A DNA stretch of 64,000 nt, taken from positions 1 to 64,000 of the forward strand of contig JAFWHB010000008.1 of assembly GCA_017512145.1 (NCBI GenBank), read 5' to 3'. The position numbers and the translations under genes are program-made. The notes beneath the pieces were generated by a model, which did no database searches, was not told the origin of the DNA, and saw only the letters and a list, made by a program, of their open reading frames with translations. Shown here piece after piece: positions 59,360 through 64,000 of this stretch (its first letter is position 1; the number at the start of each line of letters is the position of its first letter). Source of the DNA: Mogibacterium sp. (lineage in GTDB: Bacteria; Bacillota; Clostridia; Peptostreptococcales; Anaerovoracaceae).

Positions 59360-60370
59360 ATGACAACCATTAAAGATATTTCCAAAGCATGCGGCGTTTC
59401 CCCGGCCACTGTTTCAAAGGCTCTTAACGGTTACGCTGAGATCAGCCCGGAGACAGTTGAGCTGGTCAAGCAAACGGCACGTGATCTTAATTACATGCCT
59501 AATGCTGCGGCCAGACTGCTCAAGACTAACAAGTCCCATAATATCGGAGTGCTGTTCGTCGATGACACCATGAGCGGTCTGACACACGAGTTTTTCTCAC
59601 TTATCCTTAACAGCGTCAAGGAAGAGGCTGAGACCAGAGGGTATGACATCACATTTATCAGCAATAATATCGGCGGACAGAAGATGTCATTCCTTCAGCA
59701 CTGCAAGTACAGGAACTGCGATGGAGTCGTCATTGCAAGCATTGACTTCCAGAACCCTGAGGTACTTGAGCTTGTCAGAAGCAAGGTTCCGGTGGTGACC
59801 ATCGACTATTCTTTTGACAATCTGAGTTCAATAGTTTCGGATAATCAGGAGGGAGCATACAGACTGGCTTCCTATCTGGCTGAAATGGGTCACAGAAGGA
59901 TCGCTTTCATTCACGGCGAGCGCACCCTCGTAACGCAGAAGCGTATCAGAGGATTCAATCGTGCTATGGCAGAATATGGCATCGAGACTCCTCCTGAATA
60001 TATGGCTGAAGCCAGATACCACGATGCTGTTTCTGTCAGGAAGGCAACAGCGGCTCTTCTGGATCTGGAAGTGCCGCCGACAGCGATCATGTTCCCGGAC
60101 GATTTCTCCTTCATAGGAGGGCAGACGGAGATACTCGAAAGAGGACTCAACATACCGAATGACATAAGTGTATGCGGATATGACGGGATCAATCTTTCTA
60201 GAATCCTCAATCCGAGACTGACAACCTGGTATCAGAATGCTGACAGGATAGGTAAAGAATCGGTTCGCAAGCTTGTCGAATCGATCGAAGGCAAGAGTGT
60301 AGCCGAACAGATCATGGTGTCGGGGGAGTTTCTTAGCGGAAACAGTGTCAGAAGATGGGTCGAAGAATAG
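59360..60370 (+). CDS. LacI-family transcriptional regulator of the cellobiose-type locus
   Basis: Start ATG 59360 (336 aa) is chosen for GGGAGG about 10 bases upstream and because residues 1-20 then give the canonical LacI opening MTTIKDISKACGVSPATVSK. The hinge helix (NAAARLLKTN) and the periplasmic-binding-protein-like effector domain (IGVLFVDDTMSGLTHEFF, MGHRRIAFIHGER, CGYDGINLSRILNPRLT) follow. It is divergent from GH94 and 32 bp upstream of the sugar-binding lipoprotein gene. It most likely represses both directions and is released by a sugar ligand, with two matching operators in the shared intergenic region. Confidence 0.94.
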   Translation: MTTIKDISKACGVSPATVSKALNGYAEISPETVELVKQTARDLNYMPNAAARLLKTNKSHNIGVLFVDDTMSGLTHEFFSLILNSVKEEAETRGYDITFISNNIGGQKMSFLQHCKYRNCDGVVIASIDFQNPEVLELVRSKVPVVTIDYSFDNLSSIVSDNQEGAYRLASYLAEMGHRRIAFIHGERTLVTQKRIRGFNRAMAEYGIETPPEYMAEARYHDAVSVRKATAALLDLEVPPTAIMFPDDFSFIGGQTEILERGLNIPNDISVCGYDGINLSRILNPRLTTWYQNADRIGKESVRKLVESIEGKSVAEQIMVSGEFLSGNSVRRWVEE

Positions 60371-60402
60371 ACCCAACAGCTATTATTAAGGAGGATAGAA
60401 TA

Positions 60403-61794
60403 ATGAAGAAGGGATTCAAAACATTCCTGAGCTTCGCTCTTGCAGCAGCAATGATCTTCGGAATGACAGCATGCGGCGGCAACAGCGGCGGCGGTGGAGA
60501 AGAAGCCCCTGCTGAAGAAGGCAAGGTCTTCAACATCTGGTGCTGGAACGACGAATTCCAGACACGTTTTAACGACTATTATCCTGAGGTTGCAGAGGTA
60601 GCTGAGGATGGTTCCACAACTACTCTCAACGACGGAACAGTAGTAAACTGGATCATCGAGCCTAACGAAGGCAACAACTATCAGAACAAGCTGGACGAGG
60701 CTCTTCTCAATCAGGAGAATGCAGATGCTGACAGCAAGGTAGATATGTTCCTCGTAGAGGCAGACTATGCAAGAAAGTACACCAATTCAGATGCAACAAT
60801 GAACGTTGCTGATCTTGGCGGAGTACTTGATGCAACTTCAGATCAGTATGATTACACAAAGGAAGTTGTTTCTGATGCAGACGGCAACGTTAAGGGTGTT
60901 TCCTGGCAGGCTTGCCCGGGACTGATCGCTTACAGACGTTCCATCGCTAAGGAAGTACTGGGATCAGACGATCCTGAAACTGTACAGGCAGCTGTTGCTG
61001 ACTGGGACAAGTTCGCAGAAACAGCTCAGAAGATGTCCGATGCCGGATACAAGATGCTCTCCGGATATGATGACACCTTCAGACCTTTCTACAATAATGA
61101 TGCAGCTCCATTCGTAGAAGATGGCAAGACCCTGAACATTGACAAGAACATCATGGACTGGGTAGCTATGACCAAGGACTACACAGACAAGGGATACAAC
61201 AACAAGACTTCACTCTGGAGCACAGAGTGGGCTGCTGACCAGGGCAAGGACGCTAAGGTATTCTGCATCCCTGCATGCACATGGGAGATCGACTTCACAC
61301 TGACAGGCAATGCTGACCCTGATGAAACAAAGGATCCAGAGCAGAGCGCTTGGGGCGACTATGCAGTATGTGTAGGACCTGTTAACTGGTGCTGGGGCGG
61401 TACATGGATCACCGCTGCAACAGGAACAGACAATCCGACTCTCGTTGCTGACATCATGACCAAGATGACAACTGACAAGGATATCCTCAAGAAGATCGCA
61501 GTTGATAAGGGCGATTTCGTTAACAGCAAGTCCGTAATCGCAGACCTTGCAGCTAACTATGAAGGCAATGACTTCCTCGGCGGACAGAACCACTACGCAC
61601 TTCTGTCAGACGCAGCAGCAGGACTCAGCCTCAAGATCGCTTCACCTTATGACCAGGGTGTAATCGAGAAGATGCAGAGCTCAATGAAGGATTACTTCGA
61701 TGGCAACGTTGACCTCGATGGAGCTAAGGCTAACTTCGAGACAGTCATCAAGGAACTCTATCCAGAAATCGAAACAGTTAACTGGCCGGAATAA
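60403..61794 (+). CDS. Sugar ABC transporter substrate-binding lipoprotein
   Basis: ATG 60403 (463 aa) follows a perfect AAGGAGG. The signal peptide MKKGFKTFLSFALAAAMIFG ends with a MTAC lipobox, and a Gly/Glu-rich tether follows. The mature part has an extracellular solute-binding protein fold (FNIWCWNDEFQTRF, ... SDATMNVADLGGV). Aromatic residues (SWQACPGLIAYR, NWCWGGTWI) are suited to stacking on sugar rings. It hands substrate to the two permeases downstream. Context with GH94 suggests cellobiose or cellodextrins. A hairpin after the gene probably keeps its transcript in excess over the permeases. Confidence 0.92.
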   Translation: MKKGFKTFLSFALAAAMIFGMTACGGNSGGGGEEAPAEEGKVFNIWCWNDEFQTRFNDYYPEVAEVAEDGSTTTLNDGTVVNWIIEPNEGNNYQNKLDEALLNQENADADSKVDMFLVEADYARKYTNSDATMNVADLGGVLDATSDQYDYTKEVVSDADGNVKGVSWQACPGLIAYRRSIAKEVLGSDDPETVQAAVADWDKFAETAQKMSDAGYKMLSGYDDTFRPFYNNDAAPFVEDGKTLNIDKNIMDWVAMTKDYTDKGYNNKTSLWSTEWAADQGKDAKVFCIPACTWEIDFTLTGNADPDETKDPEQSAWGDYAVCVGPVNWCWGGTWITAATGTDNPTLVADIMTKMTTDKDILKKIAVDKGDFVNSKSVIADLAANYEGNDFLGGQNHYALLSDAAAGLSLKIASPYDQGVIEKMQSSMKDYFDGNVDLDGAKANFETVIKELYPEIETVNWPE

Positions 61795-61812
61795 TTTCAG
61801 CCATGCTTAATG

Positions 61813-61843
61813 GGGGTGGCCGGCAGGTCACCCCTTACTTTTT
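61813..61843 (+). terminator. Partial terminator between binding-protein and permease genes
   Basis: GGGGTG (61813-61818) pairs with CACCCC (61829-61834), extended by CC/GG inside, followed by TTACTTTTT. Such hairpins after binding-protein genes usually give partial termination and excess binding protein. Confidence 0.65.
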
Positions 61844-61872
61844 AACCAGATCCCCGTGCTCAGGAGGTCGAC

Positions 61873-62844
61873 ATGTCAAAGAGAAAGAAATCAGAAATCA
61901 AAGAAATAAGTTATGCGAAATGGGGATATATTTTCATAGCTCCTTTCTTCATAACCTTTGTCGTTTTTCAGCTGATTCCGCTGGGACAAACGATCTACTA
62001 CAGCTTCTTTGAGTATTATCGTTCGGGTCTGACCATCATCGGACCTAATCCGGTTGGCCTGGATAACTACAAGGCGCTGCTTGAGAGTGACTTCCTTAAG
62101 TATGCAGCTAATACCATAATTCTGTGGCTTGCCGGGTTCATACCTCAGATCATCATCTCGCTGCTTCTCGCTGCCTGGTTTACAGATGTAAGGCTCAGGA
62201 TCAGGGGCAAACAGTTCTTCAAGGTGGTCATCTACATGCCTAATCTTATCATGGCATCAGCTTTCGCTATGCTGTTCTTCGCTCTCTTCTCAGAGAACGG
62301 ACCAGTTAATGCGACACTTGTATCGCTTGGCATTCTGAAAACACCTTTCAGATTCCTGGCATCGATCGCAGGGACCCGAGGGCTGGTGGCACTCATGAAC
62401 TTCCTCATGTGGTTCGGCAATACGACGATACTTCTCATGGCAGCTGTAATGGGAATCAATCCATCACTGTTCGAAGCAGCTGAACTCGACGGATGTTCGC
62501 CGAGGCAGACCTTCTTCAGGGTCACTTTGCCAATGATCAGACCGATACTGGTATACGTCTTGATCACCTCAATGATCGGCGGACTCCAGATGTTCGACGT
62601 GCCACAGATCCTCACCAACGGTACAGGATCTCCGGACCGCACAGTAACAACATTGATCATGTACCTTAACAACCATCTGTACAATAAGAACTACGGAATG
62701 GCGGGAGCGATCTCAGTTGTACTGTTCATCATATGTGCAGCACTGTGCCTGCTTGTGTACTTCAATCTGAACCCGACAGACAGCGACAGGAAGACTAGGA
62801 AAAAGAACAGATCCAATGCGGGAAAGGAGGCAATCAATGGATAA
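61873..62844 (+). CDS. Sugar ABC transporter permease (MalF/UgpA type)
   Basis: A 323-residue membrane protein; ATG 61873 follows CAGGAGG. Six hydrophobic segments are present, with the cytosolic EAA loop (FEAAELDGCSPRQTFFRVTL) that contacts the ATPase. The N-terminal pattern (KWGYIFIAPFFITFVVFQLI) is typical of the first permease of carbohydrate uptake family 1. It has a basic C-terminal tail. Its last 8 bp overlap the second permease gene, so the two subunits are translationally coupled. Confidence 0.94.
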   Translation: MSKRKKSEIKEISYAKWGYIFIAPFFITFVVFQLIPLGQTIYYSFFEYYRSGLTIIGPNPVGLDNYKALLESDFLKYAANTIILWLAGFIPQIIISLLLAAWFTDVRLRIRGKQFFKVVIYMPNLIMASAFAMLFFALFSENGPVNATLVSLGILKTPFRFLASIAGTRGLVALMNFLMWFGNTTILLMAAVMGINPSLFEAAELDGCSPRQTFFRVTLPMIRPILVYVLITSMIGGLQMFDVPQILTNGTGSPDRTVTTLIMYLNNHLYNKNYGMAGAISVVLFIICAALCLLVYFNLNPTDSDRKTRKKNRSNAGKEAING

Positions 62845-63679
62845 GAAGCCTTCACATGCAAGAACGGTCATAGCTTATATAGTGCTGGTGATACTGACCA
62901 TCCTGTGCCTGTTCTTCTTCTATATTCTTATTATCAACTGCACAAGAAGTCATCAGCAGATACAGGCAGGATTCTCATTCCTCCCGGGCAGTTCTTTCTC
63001 GAAGAACTTCAACGCAGTAATACATGATGCCAAGCTTCCGGTAATGTCGGGAATCAGGAACAGCCTTATAGTATCGGGGTGCTGTGCTGTACTTTCAACA
63101 TACTTCTCAGCGCTGACGGCTTACGGGCTGTACGCATATAATTTCAAACTCAAGAAACCGGCATTCATATTCATCATGCTGATCCTGGTAATGCCTACAC
63201 AGGTATCTGCAATGGGATTCATCAATGTAATTACCAAGATGGGTATGATCAATACGCTTTATCCTCTTATCCTGCCTTCCGTGGCGGCCCCGGCAGTATT
63301 CTACTTCATGTACAGCTACATGCAGTCAAGTCTGCCGCTCGAACTGGTCGAGGCGGCGAGAATTGACGGGAGCAATGAGTTCAGAACATTCAACAGAATC
63401 GTACTTCCGATCATGAAGCCTGCCCTGGCTGTACAGGCGATATTCGCCTTCGTATCGAACTGGAACAACTACTTCATTCCGGCTCTGGTACTTCAGGAGA
63501 ACAGTAAGAGGACACTCCCTATATTGATAGCTATGCTAAGAAGTGCGGATTTCCTCAAGTTCGACATGGGCAAGGTCTACATGCTCATCACAATAGCGAT
63601 AGTGCCGATCATCATCGTGTACATAGCGCTGTCCAAATACATTGTTGCCGGTGTAGCGCTTGGCGGAGTCAAGGAATAG
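62837..63679 (+). CDS. Sugar ABC transporter permease (MalG/UgpE type)
   Basis: ATG 62837 (280 aa) follows AAAGGAGG inside the end of the first permease gene. Six hydrophobic segments and the EAA loop VEAARIDGSNEFRTFNRIVL are present. The FINVITKMGMINTLYPLILP segment is typical of the second permease of carbohydrate importers. It forms the channel with the upstream permease. It is followed 17 bp later by the ATPase gene. Confidence 0.94.
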   Translation: MDKKPSHARTVIAYIVLVILTILCLFFFYILIINCTRSHQQIQAGFSFLPGSSFSKNFNAVIHDAKLPVMSGIRNSLIVSGCCAVLSTYFSALTAYGLYAYNFKLKKPAFIFIMLILVMPTQVSAMGFINVITKMGMINTLYPLILPSVAAPAVFYFMYSYMQSSLPLELVEAARIDGSNEFRTFNRIVLPIMKPALAVQAIFAFVSNWNNYFIPALVLQENSKRTLPILIAMLRSADFLKFDMGKVYMLITIAIVPIIIVYIALSKYIVAGVALGGVKE

Positions 63680-63696
63680 CATAAGGAGAGACAGAC

Positions 63697-64000
63697 ATGG
63701 CAGGTATTACATTCAGAAATGTAGTTAAAACATACGATAACGGTGTCACCGTTATTCCGGATCTCAATCTTGAGATCAAGGATAAGGAGTTCGTCGTGCT
63801 GGTCGGTCCTTCCGGATGCGGCAAATCGACAACTCTGAGAATGATCGCCGGGCTCGAATCTATTACAGACGGAGAGCTATATATCGGCGATAAGCTCATG
63901 AACGCTGTAGCACCTAAGAACAGGAATATTGCAATGGTGTTCCAGAACTATGCACTCTATCCTCATCTTAGTGTTTACAAGAATATGACATTTGCACTTG
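63697..64000 (+). CDS. Sugar ABC transporter ATP-binding protein, N-terminal part (cut by window end)
   Basis: ATG 63697 follows AAGGAGA and the frame is open to the window edge (101 codons seen). Walker A is GPSGCGKST, and the Q-loop region [20 protein letters not shown] is characteristic of MalK/UgpC/MsmX-type ATPases. It would power the two permeases. Such ATPases are sometimes shared by several importers, but its position here suggests a dedicated one. The signature motif, Walker B and regulatory domain lie outside the window. Confidence 0.95.
   Translation, partial: MAGITFRNVVKTYDNGVTVIPDLNLEIKDKEFVVLVGPSGCGKSTTLRMIAGLESITDGELYIGDKLMNAVAPKNRNIAMVFQNYALYPHLSVYKNMTFAL

Overview
The window looks like chromosomal DNA of an anaerobic, amino-acid- and peptide-using member of the Bacillota (class Clostridia, probably Eubacteriales). 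This rests on strong AAGGAGG-type ribosome sites, Gram-positive-style lipoproteins and surface proteins, sigma-54 control of an acid catabolic operon, a type S26 signal peptidase and many intrinsic terminators. Family-level placement is a guess. No rRNA, tRNA or CRISPR array was seen.

Layout. 1-1.6 kb: scarred accessory DNA with a truncated zinc-cluster protein, an orphan Imm32-like immunity protein, an IS200/IS605 right end with omega-RNA-like folding, a gene remnant, a SLOG-fold protein, a hairpin-rich IS200-like element and a structured leader. 1.6-11.4 kb: secreted GH3 glycosidase, a LysR regulator divergent from an M20 amidohydrolase plus an unknown carrier, an M18 aminopeptidase, an XRE-Uma2 fusion and a small hypothetical gene. 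11.6-20.5 kb: a sigma-54 island holding a class III CoA-transferase, an HMG-CoA-lyase-type enzyme, RpoN itself, a PrpR-like enhancer-binding activator and two dicarboxylate-type carriers. Consensus -24/-12 promoters precede the CoA-transferase and the first carrier. 20.6-30.1 kb: an AlkZ-related protein, then signalling genes: a hybrid histidine kinase, an amino-acid-permease/GGDEF fusion, a REC-GGDEF-EAL-GGDEF protein, signal peptidase I, a degenerate membrane GGDEF protein and a membrane-anchored sigma-like factor.

30.3-50.1 kb is one surface operon: three small membrane proteins with overlapping or closely spaced reading frames, then a 6,270-residue surface protein. About 80% of that protein is an array of 28 two-part repeats; 19 of them are exactly 519 nt long. 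The array includes an equal-length 3,654-bp segmental duplication. The reading frame stays open for 84 further codons past the TAA stop and encodes two more predicted membrane segments, so the C-terminal anchor appears to be split by a stop codon.

50.2-64 kb: an unknown membrane protein, glycogen synthase, a P1-family peptidase overlapping a lipoprotein alpha/beta hydrolase, a flavin-reductase pseudogene with an internal deletion, a C69 dipeptidase, and a cellobiose-type locus. The latter holds a GH94 phosphorylase divergent from a LacI regulator, a sugar ABC importer and an ATPase cut by the window end. Matching operators lie in front of both divergent genes.

How it fits together (inference): peptides and amino-acid conjugates are broken down by the M18, M20, P1 and C69 enzymes. 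A branched dicarboxylate is imported, CoA-activated and cleaved under sigma-54 control. Beta-glucan oligosaccharides are imported and phosphorolysed, with glycogen as a store. The c-di-GMP and sigma-factor genes beside the giant adhesin suggest regulated display of the adhesin. The most unusual items are the adhesin with its interrupted anchor, the membrane-tethered sigma-like factor, the permease-cyclase fusion and the self-contained sigma-54 acid pathway.
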